A DNA stretch of 64,000 nucleotides from Pholiota molesta (Eukaryota > Basidiomycota > Agaricomycetes > Agaricales > Strophariaceae). Made by a program: the position numbers and the translations under genes. Below the pieces are notes generated by a model that worked only from the letters and a program-made list of their open reading frames with translations, made no database searches and was not told the DNA's origin. Location of the stretch: assembly GCA_014925825.1 (NCBI GenBank), contig JACGCK010000166.1, forward strand, positions 33,502 through 97,501. The letters are read 5' to 3'. The stretch's first letter is position 1, and each line of letters opens with the position of its first letter. This document shows, one piece after another, positions 49,378-61,140 of this stretch.

Positions 49378-51260
49378 TCCCCCCATGATCTGAAGAGTCT
49401 CAGAAAGAAAGAGAAAGAAAGAAAGAAAGATACTCTAAGGATAAATGCCCATCTGCTCTCTGCAGAATTGGACTTTGGTAGCTGGTAGAGCCTTGGTGAG
49501 AATATCTGCAACTTGCTCAGCAGTAGGGATATAGGAAGGAATGATGATTTTGTCATTGACAGCATCTCAAAGCCAGTAGAAGCACAGATCGAGGTGCTTC
49601 ATGCGTCTATGGTGCTCAGGATTCTTGGAGACACTAATAGCGGATTGGTTGTCAATGTGGAGAGTGGAAGGCTGGTGAATGGTGTAGCCAAATTCGCGCA
49701 GAATGTTGCGCATCCAAGCAATCTCCTTGCCTGTTTCAACAGCTGCAATGAACTCTGCTTCAGTAGTGGAAAGAGCGACGATTCCCTGCAGTTTGCTGCT
49801 CCAGCCAATCGCACCACCAGCCATGAGAGTCACATAACCACCTGTAGAGCGCCCGGTGTCTTTGCAATCGCCATGAGACACGTCGCAGTGGTGAACATGT
49901 CTGGACCCAGCTCGCCTGAGTAGTGCAGCTTGTGCTCTAGCGTTCCCTTCAAATAGCGCAATAGATGTTTGACTGCTGCCCAGTGTTTGGGACCAGGATT
50001 GCTGTTGAAATGCGCTAGGTAGGTGACGACTTGAGTGATGTCACTGCGAGTCATGGAGGCAAGATACTGGAGGGAACCGATGCAGCTGAGGTAGGGAACA
50101 GTGCGCATGAATTCGATGTCATCTGGAGTGGATGCGCCCGTTTCCTTCGTTAGAACGCAGCCAGGAATCATGGGAGTCGAAACAGGACTGCAGTTGGTCA
50201 TGTTGTAGCGCTCTAGGATGTCCAGGATGAATTGGCGTTGGTGGAGTGCGATAGTGCGCGATTTGCGGTCTGGGTGCATGAAACACCTTGATCTGTGCTT
50301 CTGCTTGTATTTGAGATACTTGTGGCAGTCTGGTTCAATGTGCCATTTCATGCTGCAAAATGAGCACTGAGGCGTGGCGGATGCGGCGGAGGTAGAGGAC
50401 GATGCAGCTAGGGCAGAGGAGATGTTGGGAATGGCGGAAGCGCGATGGCGACATTGGGACTCCTCTGTAACGAAGGCCTGATAAATTGTGGACTTCTCCA
50501 ACTTGTCCAGCAGCAGGAGAGATGAAGCGAACACGCTGAACTCGTCTGGAAGTGCCCTGATGAGTGTCATGCTGGCCAGCTCATCATCTAGACTGGAGAG
50601 GGTGAAGTCCTTAGGCCGAAGGTCCTGAATGCGGTTGATAGCAGTGTCCACCCTGTTCATAAGCGACTGCAGAGTCTCGTCTTCCTGCTTCCTGATCGAA
50701 AAGAGGTCGTCATAGGCATTGAAGCGTGCACCAGGACGTTTCTGGAGGTGTACAGCAGCCAGGGCAGCCCACATCTTCACTGGATCGTCCGAAATCGTCG
50801 CAAAGTGGATCTTCTGGTTCTCATCCACTGCCAGATAGATGTAGCCAGCTGCCTTGTCCGATCTGAGGTACCAAGCGTCGAGTGCAGCCTCTTCTCCGTC
50901 CTTGGGAGGCGACGAGACCGTAGGGGCCTTGGATTGACCGGAAACGATGCGCCAAACGCCCTGGGAGCGTAGCCAAGCCTGCATTTCACCACACCAAGTT
51001 GGGTAGTTGGAGGCATTGAGTTTGGCAAAGGTGGGGAGAGAGGAAGAAGCCATGATAGAGCGAGATGGAAACGAGATGACGTGGCGACGTTAAGAGAGAA
51101 TGCGTAGGGGTGTGCGACGAACGTTCTGACGCGATGACGTGGCAGTAGGACCAACGGTGCGGCGAGTGCGAGGGAAACGAGCGAGAGTGTGGAAATGGAA
51201 AGTTGAGACTGTTGTTGGAAAACGAGTTTAAAGCGCTGTGTGCGCGGGGCCCATAACCAG
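49378..51260 (-). mobile_element. Ty1/copia copy, internally deleted (gag fused to RT end)
   Basis: A frame from 51053 to 49830 encodes copia gag (LPTFAKLNASNYPTWCGEMQ, KMWAALAAVHLQKRPGA, LMNRVDTAINRIQDLRPKDF) and the start of a zinc knuckle (CSFCSMKWHIEPDCHKY). It then jumps through about 31 nt of antisense RNase H DNA into the C-terminal part of the reverse transcriptase (RTIALHQRQFILDILERYNM, LQYLASMTRSDI). The RNase H (KEIAWMRNILREFGY, LHIDNQSAISVSKNPEHHRR) follows in another frame at 49881-49567 after a 4-nt deletion. Protease, integrase and most of the RT are absent, so it is dead on its own. Confidence 0.85.
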
Positions 51261-51495
51261 TGAAAGGTGGCGAGTTCGGGACGCTACGAGACACCTGCTG
51301 GGGGAGTTTCGCTGTCTCAGTGTATCAGACAGAGTGGCTATGAGAGCCTGGAGTCCGAAGTGAGTAACTTAAGTGTATTGAGGAGGAACAGAGCTATCTA
51401 CTTGCCTGGAGTCCAAAGTGAGTAACTAAGGACTCCAGAAGGTGTTCTACAGCTAATACATGTGTGTCATGTGATCACATGTGACCACATCAGCT
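51261..51495 (-). repeat. copia 5' LTR of the minus-strand copy, truncated
   Basis: The sequence matches the other two LTRs but lacks their first ~20 nt (in its own orientation) where it meets the plus-strand copy at 51495/51496. A possible primer binding site (TGGTTATGGGC) lies directly beside its inner end at 51260. Confidence 0.8.
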
Positions 51496-53150
51496 GAGTT
51501 CAAAGCCTATGCAGAGAACCAGGTCAATGCGAAAATCAAGGCTCTGCAGGATGACAAGGGTGGAGAATGCGATGATTCGGAACGTTGGAAAGAAGCCACA
51601 CTTGCAGAGTACAACACCCTCATCCAAAATGGCACTTGGGAGATTGTGGACCTCCCACCAGGTGAAAAGGCCATTGGCTCTAGCTGGGTCTTTCGCATAA
51701 AGATGCATTCTGACGGCTCTATCGAATGCTACAAGGCTCGCATCGTCGCCCAAGGCTGCTCGCAACGTCCCGGACGCGACTATCAGGAAGTGCACGCGCC
51801 GACGCCTCGTCCTGCGACGATACGGATAACGTTTGCGATAGCTGCTGCGGAGGACCTGGAATTGCGCTCTGTCGATGTTTCAGCTGCTTTCACCAATGGA
51901 GACCTCGAGGAATACATCTACATGAGACAGCCTGAAGGATTCCATGAAGGCGGTCCCAACAAGGTCTGCAGGCTCCGGAAATCGCTCTATGGTCTCAAGC
52001 AGTCAGCTAGACAGTGGAACATCAAGCTGCACACTGCCCTTACTCAAATGGGATTCAAGCGAGTTGAAGCAGACCGGTCTGTCTACATTTACTCTGATGG
52101 TCTTGTTCGTATTTTCGTCCCCATTTACATCGATAATATCACCTTCGCTTGCAAGGACGCTGCTGCGATTGACAGGGCGGTTGAGCAGCTAGCTGGACAC
52201 TTCAAATGCCGCAATCTTGGACCAACGGAGTTCCTGCTTGGTGTAGGCGTCACCAGAGACTGCAAATCGCGCACAATCGCACTCCACCAACGCCAATTCA
52301 TCCTGGACATCCTAGAGCACTACAACATGACCAACTGCAGTCCTGTTTTGACTCCCATGATTCCTGGCTGCGTTCTAATGAAGGAAATGGGCGCATCCAC
52401 TCCAGATGACATTGAATTCATGCGCACTGTTCCCTACCTCAGCTGCATCGGTTCCCTCCAGTATCTCGCCTCTATGACTTGCAGTGACATCGCTCAAGTC
52501 GTCGCCTACCTAGCGCATTTCAACAGCAATCCAGGTCCGAAACACTGGGCAGCAGTCAAACACCTATTGCACTATCTCAAGGGAATGCTGGAGTACAAGC
52601 TGCACTACTCAGGCGAGCTGGGTCCGGACATGTTCACCACTGCGACGCATCTCATGGCGATTGCAAAGACACCGGACGCTCTACAGGTGGTTATGTGACT
52701 CTCATGGCTGGTGGTGCAATTGGCTGGAGCAGCAAACTGCAGGGAATCGTCGCTCTCTCCACTACTGAAGCAGAGTTCATTGCAGCTGTTGAAGCAGGCA
52801 AGGAAATCGCTTGGATGCGCAACATTCTGCGCGAATTTGGGTACACCATTGGCCAGCCTTCCACTCTCCACATTGACAACCAATCCGCTATTAGTGTCTC
52901 CAAGAATCCTGAGCACCATAGACGCATGAAGCACCTCGATCTGTGCTTCTACTGGCTTTGAGATGCTGTCAATGACAAAATCATCATTCCTTCCTATATC
53001 CCTACTGCTGAGCAAGTTGCAGATATTCTCACCAAGGCTCTACCAGCTACCAAAGTCCAATTCTGCAGAGAGCAGATGGGCATTTATCCTTAGAGTATCT
53101 TTCTTTCTTTCTTTCTCTTTCTTTCTGAGACTCTTCAGATCATGGGGGGA
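51496..53150 (+). mobile_element. Ty1/copia copy, 5'-truncated (end of integrase, RT, RNase H)
   Basis: The frame from 51496 to 52698 opens inside integrase (FKAYAENQVNAKIKALQDDK), jumps to the copia reverse transcriptase (GTWEIVDLPPGEKAIGSSWV, CSQRPGRDYQEVHAPT, LRSVDVSAAFTNGDLEE, SLYGLKQSARQW, and VPIYIDNI where active elements have YVDD) and ends early after the same 4-nt deletion as the minus copy. The RNase H continues at 52695-52961. The altered YIDN motif and the frame break indicate that it cannot move alone. Confidence 0.85.
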
Positions 53151-53409
53151 TGTTAGAGTTGCCTGTTTCAGTCTCAGCTGATGTGGTCACATGTGATCAC
53201 ATGACACACATGTATATAGCTGTAGAATGATGTCTGGCCTTAGTTACTCACTTCGGACTCCAGGCAAGTAGCTAGCTCTGTTCTCCCTCAATATACTCAG
53301 TTACTCACTTCGGACTCCAGGCTCTCATAGCCGCTCTGTCTGATACACTGAGACAGCGAAACTCACCCAGCAGGTGTCTCGTACCGTCCCGAACTCGCCA
53401 CCTTTCACA
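53151..53409 (+). repeat. copia 3' LTR of the plus-strand copy
   Basis: It starts TGTTAGAGTTGCC after a GGGGGGA polypurine tract (53144-53150) and ends CTTTCACA. Length is 259 bp, the same as the LTR at 49119-49377. Confidence 0.87.
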
Positions 53410-53417
53410 AAAAACTC

Positions 53418-53660
53418 TCATTGAGTTAGAGTGATTGGTGTTTCTTTCATCCTATTAAAGATGGCTGGAACATTGACATCCATCTCCACTGGCGCTTTAT
53501 GAGTATATGCCGGCTTTCTCTTTTCTAGGATTGGGATAGGCTCGGTTTGCAGTGCTATCCTAGCTTTCAGCACAGGGTCCATTCTTGGGACATCTATGTA
53601 GGGTATCATTCCATTTCACCTGCCTCTCTCTAGGTCCAATGGTATCTCCTCAAATTCTAC
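53418..53660 (-). pseudogene. gypsy gag/protease-region fragment, left of the KDZ element
   Basis: Read leftwards from the target duplication, the frame is KKVEFEEIPLDLERGR, a stop, then IPYIDVPRMDPVLKARIALQ, PVEMDVNVPAIFNRMKETP. The last part resembles the segment before the protease in fungal gypsy elements. It joins exactly to 61185-61920 when the inserted element is removed. Confidence 0.65.
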
Positions 53661-53719
53661 TTTCTTTGGAGGTCTTTACACTCCACCGCATTTAGTTACC
53701 AGTTTCCGCCGGAATCCAC

Positions 53720-54165
53720 CGGAATCCACCGGATTTCCGGCGGATTCCGGCGGAAGTGAAATGTAATGAATACCTTATCTAGTGTATCTCCACCCTTAAT
53801 GATTGACTATTAACTGCAGTGGTGGAAACCACCGGAGCCGGTGGAAACTGGTGGAATCCGGCGGAATCCGGTGGAAGCCATATCCACTGGATTCCGGTGG
53901 ATTCCAGTGGAAGTCCACCAGTTTCCACTGGATTCCACCAATTTGCCACCAGTTTCCACCAGTTTCCACCAGTTTTCCACCAGTTTCCACCAGTTTCCAC
54001 CAGATTCCACCAGTTTTCCACCAGTTTCCACCGGAAATGCACCAATTTCCACCAGATTCCACCAGTTTTCCACCAGATTCCACCGGAAATGCACCAGTTT
54101 CCACCGGATTCCACCAGTTTTCCACCAGTTTCCACCAGAAATGCACCAGTTTCAACCGGATTTCC
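53720..54165. repeat. left sub-terminal array of CCACCAGTTT words
   Basis: Some 25 copies of a 10-15 bp unit (TTCCACCAGTTTCCACC with variants ATTCC, GAAATGCA) follow the left terminus. The unit reads in all frames, which produces long but meaningless open frames. The right end carries the same words inverted. Confidence 0.85.
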
Positions 54166-54230
54166 TTAATAGTCTTTATTAGTATTTTAAATAAAATAAT
54201 AGACACATAAATAAATGCGTCACACAAATG

Positions 54231-54310
54231 CCATTACCAGGAATTGAACCCATGCCTGCCGGACCGGGGGCGCTAGACGAGGCGCGCTAAACCACTGAGC
54301 CATATGGTAC
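54231..54310 (-). repeat. tRNA-derived sequence inside the KDZ element
   Basis: The complement shows ATGGCTCAGTGGTTTAGCGC as an A box and GGGTTCAATTCC as a B box about 45 nt later, with a long variable region. T-stem pairing is partial and acceptor pairing poor. It points towards the left end of the element. It is similar in its first 25 nt to the piece at 34766. Confidence 0.55.
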
Positions 54311-54439
54311 TTGTCAAATACATAACTTTAAGTCAATGTATGTAGATGGTTTCACGTGACTCTCTCGGCAGCCCACAAGCCGATTGGAATTCGCGCTTGT
54401 TTATAGTCAGCCATCATGTAAGCGTGGCTTTCTTTCCGC

Positions 54440-55400
54440 AACCACCACAATCAAATCCACCCCCAAACGTGAGTTTCCCCCCCTTTCTGTTGCTGTCCCC
54501 GCTGACCAGGCCACCTCTCCCCCTCCCCCCTTTCCCCTGCCCCGTTACAACCACGACGCCACCGACGACGCCGCCCGCGCACGACGACGCCGCCACGTCA
54601 CCTCCCGCGACGACGTCCCACCGACTACGACGACGACGCCGGCTCACGACGACGCCTGCGGACGATGACGCCGACCGCCACGTCACCTCCCGCGACGACG
54701 CCCCACATGACGACGACGCTGGCTCTCGCCAACTGCCACGTCACCTCCCGCGACGACGCCGGCTCACCACATCGCCCCTGCCAACAACGTGCGCGAACCA
54801 CCACAACGGCGCGCGCCGACGACGACGACGCCCCAAAACGACCACCCTGGATCCTATCGACCGCCACGTCACCCCCCGCAATGACGACGACGGACCAACG
54901 GCGCCCCACCAACAATGACGACGCCCCTCGCCACCCACACCGTCTGCCACGTCGCACGGGCGCCCCCACCGTCCGCCAAATCACCCCCACCGTCCCACCA
55001 CCCCCACCGGCCCACCACCTCCTACCCGCCCACCCACCTACCATATCGCGACATCGCCCCCATCCCCACCTCCATCCGCGGTCTCGCCCCCTCGCCCCTA
55101 TCACCCCCGCATTCGGCCACGTCGCCCGCCGCCCGTACATGCGCCACGTCCCCACGGCGCCCCACGCACATCCACGACGTCACCCGTGCATGCGCCACGT
55201 CACCCCGACGCCCCCACCATCCGCGGCGTCGCCCCCACATGCGCCATGTCCCACGGCGCCCCCACCGTCCACGACGTCGCCCGCGCATGCGCCACGTAAC
55301 CCCGATGCCCCCACCGTCCACGACGTCACCCGCGCATGCGCCATGTCACCCGCGATGACGCCGTATGTCAATGCCCATGACACCCACCCATCAGGTCAAT
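54440..55400. repeat. GC-rich block of degenerate CACGTCACC repeats
   Basis: Nearly 1 kb of C/G/A-rich DNA repeats GACGACG and GCCACGTCACC words; the 11-mer GCCACGTCACC is exact at 54592, 54677, 54735, 54863 and 55194. Open frames of up to 245 codons here are low-complexity in every frame and are not called genes. It lies directly upstream of the partner gene and could act as its promoter. Confidence 0.7.
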
Positions 55401-55636
55401 AAAGGTAAGTATTATTTCTTAAGTCATATATTATATTTACTGACATTGTTGCCTTTGTGCGCCGCGTCACCTCTATCTACCTACACTATTTAGTTAGTGT
55501 AAGTTTTAATTTTAATTTTCATTTGTTTGTCGTATGTACATTGTATCGTAAATAGTTTTGATAATAAATTTATTTATCTTTCTAATATCATTTGTGATTT
55601 GAATATATGCTTATATGTTTTTATTAAGACTATACC

Positions 55637-57711
55637 ATGGCTAGATCACGTTCACCATCTCGGATCAAGAAGACCAAAGCCAAAAGCACTAAGAAGCGTA
55701 CCAGAAGCAGTAGCCCAACTGGCCAATCTGAATCCAAGAGAAGTAAATCAACTTCAGAAGTTGAATATGAGGGAGAATCCATGCAGATTGACGAGTCTGA
55801 ATCTGAGGATGAACTTGCACTACATGGTATGACTATGTCGTAATACAATCAATATTATAGATTATAACTATTTAATTGAAGCCAAGTCTGTTCCGATGGA
55901 AGAAGATGATAATGAAGAAGAGAAAGAGAGAACTCCTCGCAAGAAAGGTATATAATCTATTGTCTGTTTAATATACCACCAACTAATAGTCTATTAGAAA
56001 AACCAAAGCCATCCACGAAAGCCAGTATTGGCCAAGCCATTCCAAAGACACGGTATATTTTACTTTTCTGGTTTTTATATCTTTGACTTATTATTCTATA
56101 GCAAAACTACAGCACACAAGAAGGCTGAAGTGAATGCCGCAGCTAAAGCGCAAACTGATTTATCGCCGTATGTGCTCTATATTTCATAAATATTTAACAT
56201 ACTTATATCTGATCTAGTGTGGAACAAATTATATTTGGTGTCCCAGTTGCTCCTCCTCTCCAATTCGAATCTTCCCATACAACATCTACCTCTGCTGCTG
56301 CTTTGCCAAAAAGCAGGTCTCGTCGTCGTGATGATGCACCAGAGCCAGAGGAAAAGGTGAAAGAGAAGATAAAACCAAAGGTAGCAGTTACACCAAAGAT
56401 AGCAGACACAAGAATGGATATAGATGAAGAGGCACCAAGGGAAAAGGGCAAGATGAAGGCGATGGAACAGGAGGAAGAGGAAGAGGAGGAAGAAGAAGAG
56501 GAGGAGGAAGTGATGGATGCAGATGAGCAGGAGGCTGCAGGTGTGTCTATTTTTTAATTTATTCCACAATAGTACTCATATATCATATAGATATTCAAAA
56601 AGCGATTCAAGCTTCCCGTATTACTGCAATATCCCCAGATACTTCTATACCCTTGCAGGGTTCTTCCCGCACAGTTGGTGGTACCAGCCGCGGACGTGCT
56701 CATGGCAATAATCCAAATATCGGGGATTTTACTGAGGATGAAGAGACCAATTCAATCCCTTCCGACAATTCTCCAGATGGTATTGTTTGGGTGTCCACTC
56801 TCAATACTGATACTCCACCAAATACACGAAATCTTGAGTACGGCTTTATGTATCAAGTCTATACTGGTGGCTCCATAGGCTCTATTTTGAAAGAGGTCGC
56901 TAAAGTCTACAAGACTATTGAGCGTAAGTTTTAATTTTCCAAATTGTTCTATATTAAAGTTATTACTTAGAAGGGATTGTGTATGTCTGGAATATCAAGC
57001 CAACAGGATGGATGATTCAGGGTCCTTACGTTGATGCCATTAAAAAGAAAACTGCTGCTTCTTTTATCAATGACGATGAAGATATACCTTGTCTTTGGAT
57101 CGCTGTGGTATAGCTTACTTTATTTGTAATTTATTATTATCAATCTACTGACTTGCGTAATTTAGGCGCCTTCTAATCCTATTTACAGTCGTTCCGTTTC
57201 ACTTGCATCAGTAAAGTCCCAATCCCGCAGCCCATCTGTTCGTCCTTTTCGTGGTGCCATGCCTTCTGCTGCCTTGCTAGCCAGCCAAGACGAGATCATT
57301 GAAAGACTAGGCATTGACCGAGAACTTCTTAAATGCCGAGCGACCACGAAAGGAGGATCTGATCTCCGTCTCATATTCCAGTCTTACGAAGCTAGTCTCA
57401 CTGCTATCAAGAAGTGGGCATCGATTACAAAGGAGGAGTGGCCCAACAAACCTGCTACCCAGACCGCAATTACTGATATTTGGCTAAAGCATTCACAATA
57501 TGGAAAATGGGAGAAGACGTTCAAACCGATTAAGACATCTCATCCCGAATTACTCAAATGGCTTCAGAATACTTCTGATCACAAAGAAATCGAAGAGTTT
57601 TGGGATACAAAGAAGAACAAGTTTACGTTCAACGCTTTGAACAAATGGATTGAAGGACAGACCAAGGGGCAGACAAAGAAGAAAGCAAAGAAGTCAGAGG
57701 GAACACAGTAA
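55637..57711 (+). CDS. novel nuclear-type partner protein of the KDZ element
   Basis: Nine exons join in frame from MARSRSPSRIKKTKAKSTKK to the stop at 57711, about 490 residues. The N-terminus is rich in Arg/Ser/Lys, like a nuclear targeting region; acidic segments with a Glu run (56470-56510) follow; then a folded part (IVWVSTLNTDTPP, GFMYQVYTGGSIGSILKEVA, IVYVWNIKPTGWMIQGPYVD, CLWIAVAPSNPIYSRSVSLA) and an all-helical end (ERLGIDRELLKCRATTKGG, WLKHSQYGKWEKTFKPIK) with a Lys-rich tail. No known domain is recognised. It lies just upstream of the transposase in the same direction, with 20 bp between stop and next ATG, so a DNA-binding or targeting role for transposition is a reasonable but untested guess. 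Confidence 0.75.
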
Positions 57712-57731
57712 TCATTTTACTTACAAATCTC

Positions 57732-60354
57732 ATGTATTATCAAATTTCTCAAATCAGTTCTTTGTTTTGTTTTGTATCAGATATTCGTCGTCTTTCTTAT
57801 TCTGGCTGCTTTGTTTTATCTGTGCTCTGGCTTGGCTTCCAACAACTTTAGCTCAGGATACTCGTCCGCATGCGTTTCCAAATCCAACATTCAAAGCGTT
57901 CAGTGACTTTATTCTGTCTATATTTAATCCTAATATCTCTCTCACCACTGTTCTTCTCCTCCTTTTCTCTCTCACCGATAATCCGGAAATTCTCAATCTT
58001 CATGCTCGCCACACGCATCTGGTCTATGATGGAGAAAGAAAGATTCATGCAACTGGCTGGATGAAAGCCATTGCGCGTGGACTTGAAAATAGGCTAGGCG
58101 ACAAGATAGACACTGAGATTTTCTTATCTGATGACCATCGTAAAGCAACTGGCGACTTCGCAAAGCATCTGGATAGTCTTTCTGTATTCCTCCGTCTTAC
58201 ACCATATAGCCGCACTGGAAAATTCAAGCACAAAATTCACCATATTTCTCGGACATCCATTCTCCCCATTCGAATCATCTGTCCTCCCAATATGACTTGC
58301 ACCACTATATCCTGCAAACCATACAGTCTTTTGGTCTCGATACCTCCCAGTGATTCAACAAACGTCACTCTCATTGAAGGCATCACTATCACTGATTCCG
58401 AGTCTGTATATCTTATGCGTGGCAAGTGTACGCGTTGTGATGCAGTTTATCACCCTGACCACGAGAACTATACTTCTGAAAATGGTATAACCCAAGAAGT
58501 CTTCATTAACTCTGCACGCTATCTCAAAATTGGTGCTTCTGTCTGGGTTGATCGGGTATTTTCAAATGCAGTCCTCGGTGGATTATACAACTTCCATGCT
58601 TCCACCAATGCTTATATGTTGTACTGGAACCAATGCTTTGGAAATTCGACAACTGAACTTTCATGGAGACAGATCTGGCAGGCATTTGCCCAAGAATCAA
58701 TCCGATCAATTGCAGAAGCTTCAGATGTAGACTTTGAGGCCAAGCGGGAATTGGATATTGATGATGTAAATTTTTTCTTCTTTTTTCCAAGTCAAAATTA
58801 ATAAAAAGAATTATATAGCTTATCGATGTAGCCTTTAAAACCTTGGGTAATGAAGGTCGCATGCCATTGGTCAAAGACCATGTCTGTTCCGAGTGTACCA
58901 AACCACGAAAGCCACAACCAGGTCAGCCAGATGTTACAAATGCTAAACCTTGCAAAATGGTTGTAATTGATGGAGCTGTTATGGGTCCTGTGGTATTTTT
59001 CCCCAAATATTCTTTATTTATTTATCAACTTATAAGTGATTTTTATAGCATTGTGCTTTTGAAAACTGCACCAATGACTTACGCAATGCTCGAGGTGGTG
59101 CATTTTGTGAACAACATGAACAAGAGTATGGTTCAAGGTATTATATTTGATTTATGGCAATTCTATAATATTAACTATATAATAGATGCTGTATTGTGAA
59201 CTGTGATGGAGAACGAGAGCCACACAGTCTAGCCTGTCAGGAACATGCTTCCGAGTGGAAGCGACACCAAGCTTACAAAAGCAAGACAACAATTAATGGT
59301 ATACGTCGTATCATTCAGCGTCCTACTGACATTCAACCTTGGCAACACAATCGTGCACAACGGCTACACCAACCACATGATGAAGAACAAGTTATCCATG
59401 GTCTCCGTCATTACTTCTCACCCAGCAAATTCTACTGTGTTGAAACCATTTGTACACCATGTGGTGTGGTTTTAGCATGGACTTTGTTTGATAAATCCGA
59501 GTCCCCAACTCAAATTCTCAATTGGTTGGACACAATTGTCTATCCAAATAAAGAAGATCGGCCTGCATATATCTGTATTGATAAAGCCTGTTTGGTAAGT
59601 AGTATATTTTTTAATTGGACTTGGAGTTGATCAGTACCTTAGGTTTTGCGAAGTCTTGCTCTGCGACCAAATTATTGGAATGAGTGGTCTCAAACTACTC
59701 GTTTCATTGTAGACTCTTATCATTATATCAATCACAAGGCCACTGATGAGCTTTGCAGAACTTACTGTAATCCTACACCTGATAGTGGTGATTTGGTTGG
59801 AGAACGCACTGATGATGATGGAAATACTTATAAAGTATATCTCTTTCTTTTATATATTCTTATATTGATACAACTTCTTCTTTATCTAGGTTCGCGAATT
59901 CAATACAGAAGCTAGCGAGCAGCTGAATGCATGGATGACTGGATTCAATTCGATTCTCAAGCGCATGGTATCCAAGAACTTCAAATGGTTCTTGCATTCA
60001 ATGCTATTCTACCATGCCAAACATGTTCTTATCAAGATTGAAAAGCAAAAAGAAGCTGAAAGGAAAAAGGCATCCAACAATGTCAATGAACCACTACCAC
60101 CAAGGGACCCAACCCCTAGCTTGTCTGATGGTGAAGAGGATGATGAAGATGATGATCAATCCACAAGCTCAGAAGAAAGTGAAGAGGATGAAGAAATTCA
60201 AGAAACTAGTAGTGAGGCAACAGAAGAGACTGAGTCAGAAGAGAATACATCAGAAAGTGAAGAGTTGGATAATGAGGAAGAAGAAGATGATGATGAAGAG
60301 ATGATTAGTGAGGAAGAAGATGAAGATGAAGATGGAGAATCTAATAGTGATTGA
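57732..60354 (+). CDS. KDZ-type transposase with CxC5/CxC6 cysteine clusters
   Basis: The body reads without a stop over seven or eight exons. A Cys cluster (IICPPNMTCTTISCKPYSLL, then RGKCTRCDAVYHPDHENY) matches the CxC5 type; a second (HVCSECTKPRKP, CAFENCTNDLRN, FCEQHEQEYGSRCCIVNCDG, SLACQEHASEWKRH) matches CxC6. The catalytic part follows: YCVETICTPCGVVLAWTLFD, YICIDKAC, FIVDSYHYINHKATDELC and TEASEQLNAWMTGFNSILK, whose Asp, Asp and Glu fit an RNase H-type DDE core. An acidic Glu/Ser/Asp tail ends at 60354. These clusters are known from KDZ transposases. The start is unsettled: ATG 57732 needs an intron ending at 57851 to reach the conserved frame. Confidence 0.78.
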
Positions 60355-60419
60355 ATTGTATATGATATTCTATTACACAGAATTGGTAAATATAAGCTCA
60401 AATGGTGTTAGAGAAATAT

Positions 60420-61140
60420 AGTCAAATAGTGGAAAGTGATACAAAGTGGTGGCAAGTGGTAAAAACTAGTGGTAAGTAGTGGAAATAGTAGTGGCTGCTG
60501 GTGGCAACTAGTGGAAAGTAGTGGTGGAAGTGGTGGAAAGTAGTGGAAAGTAGTGGAAGAGGTGGTGGAAGCTAGTGGCAAGTGGTGGAAGAGGTGGTAC
60601 AAGTGGTGGCAACTGGTGGAAGTAGTGGAAACCAGTGGCAAGTAGTGGAAGAGGTGGTGGAAACTGGTGGCAACTGGTGGCAAGTGGTGGAAGTGGTGGA
60701 GACTGGTGGTGGCAAGTGGTGGAAACTGATGGAAAGTGGTGGAAACTGATGGAAGTGGTGGAAACCGGTGGAAGTGGTGGTGGAAACTAGTGGAAGTGGT
60801 GGAAACTGGCGGAAACCGGTGGAAGTGGTGATGGAAACTAGTGGAAGTGGTGGAAACTGGTGGAAGTGGTGGAAACTGGTGGAAACTAGTGGTGGAAGTA
60901 GTGGAAACTGGTGGCAAGTGGTGGAAGTGGTGGAAACTGGTGGAAACTAGTGGTGGAAGTAGTGGAAACTGGTGGCAAGTGGTGGAAGTGGTGGTGGCAA
61001 CTGGTGGCAACTGGTGGAAACTGGTGGCAAGTGGTGGAGGAAGTGGTGGAAACTGGTGGAAACTGGTGGATTTTACTAGTCTAGTACTAATCCGGTGGAT
61101 TCCACCGGATTTCCACCGGAATCCACCGGAATCCGCCGGA
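60420..61140. repeat. right sub-terminal array of GGTGGAAACT words
   Basis: About 700 bp of short units (GTGGTGGAAACTGGTGGAAG and shorter) in inverse orientation to the left array, merging into the terminal repeat near 61085. Internal duplications of ~80 bp occur at 60850-61000. Confidence 0.85.

Noticed and set aside
53796..54227. Open frames full of WWKLVETGG or PPVSTSFHQ repeats
   Set aside because: They are translations of the short-unit DNA array; every frame on both strands is open because the unit has no stop codon.
54346..55402. Frames of 147-245 codons in the GC-rich block
   Set aside because: Low-complexity in all frames, no splice pattern or conserved motif; stop-poor because of base composition.
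60408..61010. 200-codon frame rich in FHHLPPVSTT repeats on the minus strand
   Set aside because: Same cause: the right sub-terminal array, antisense to nothing and without a domain.
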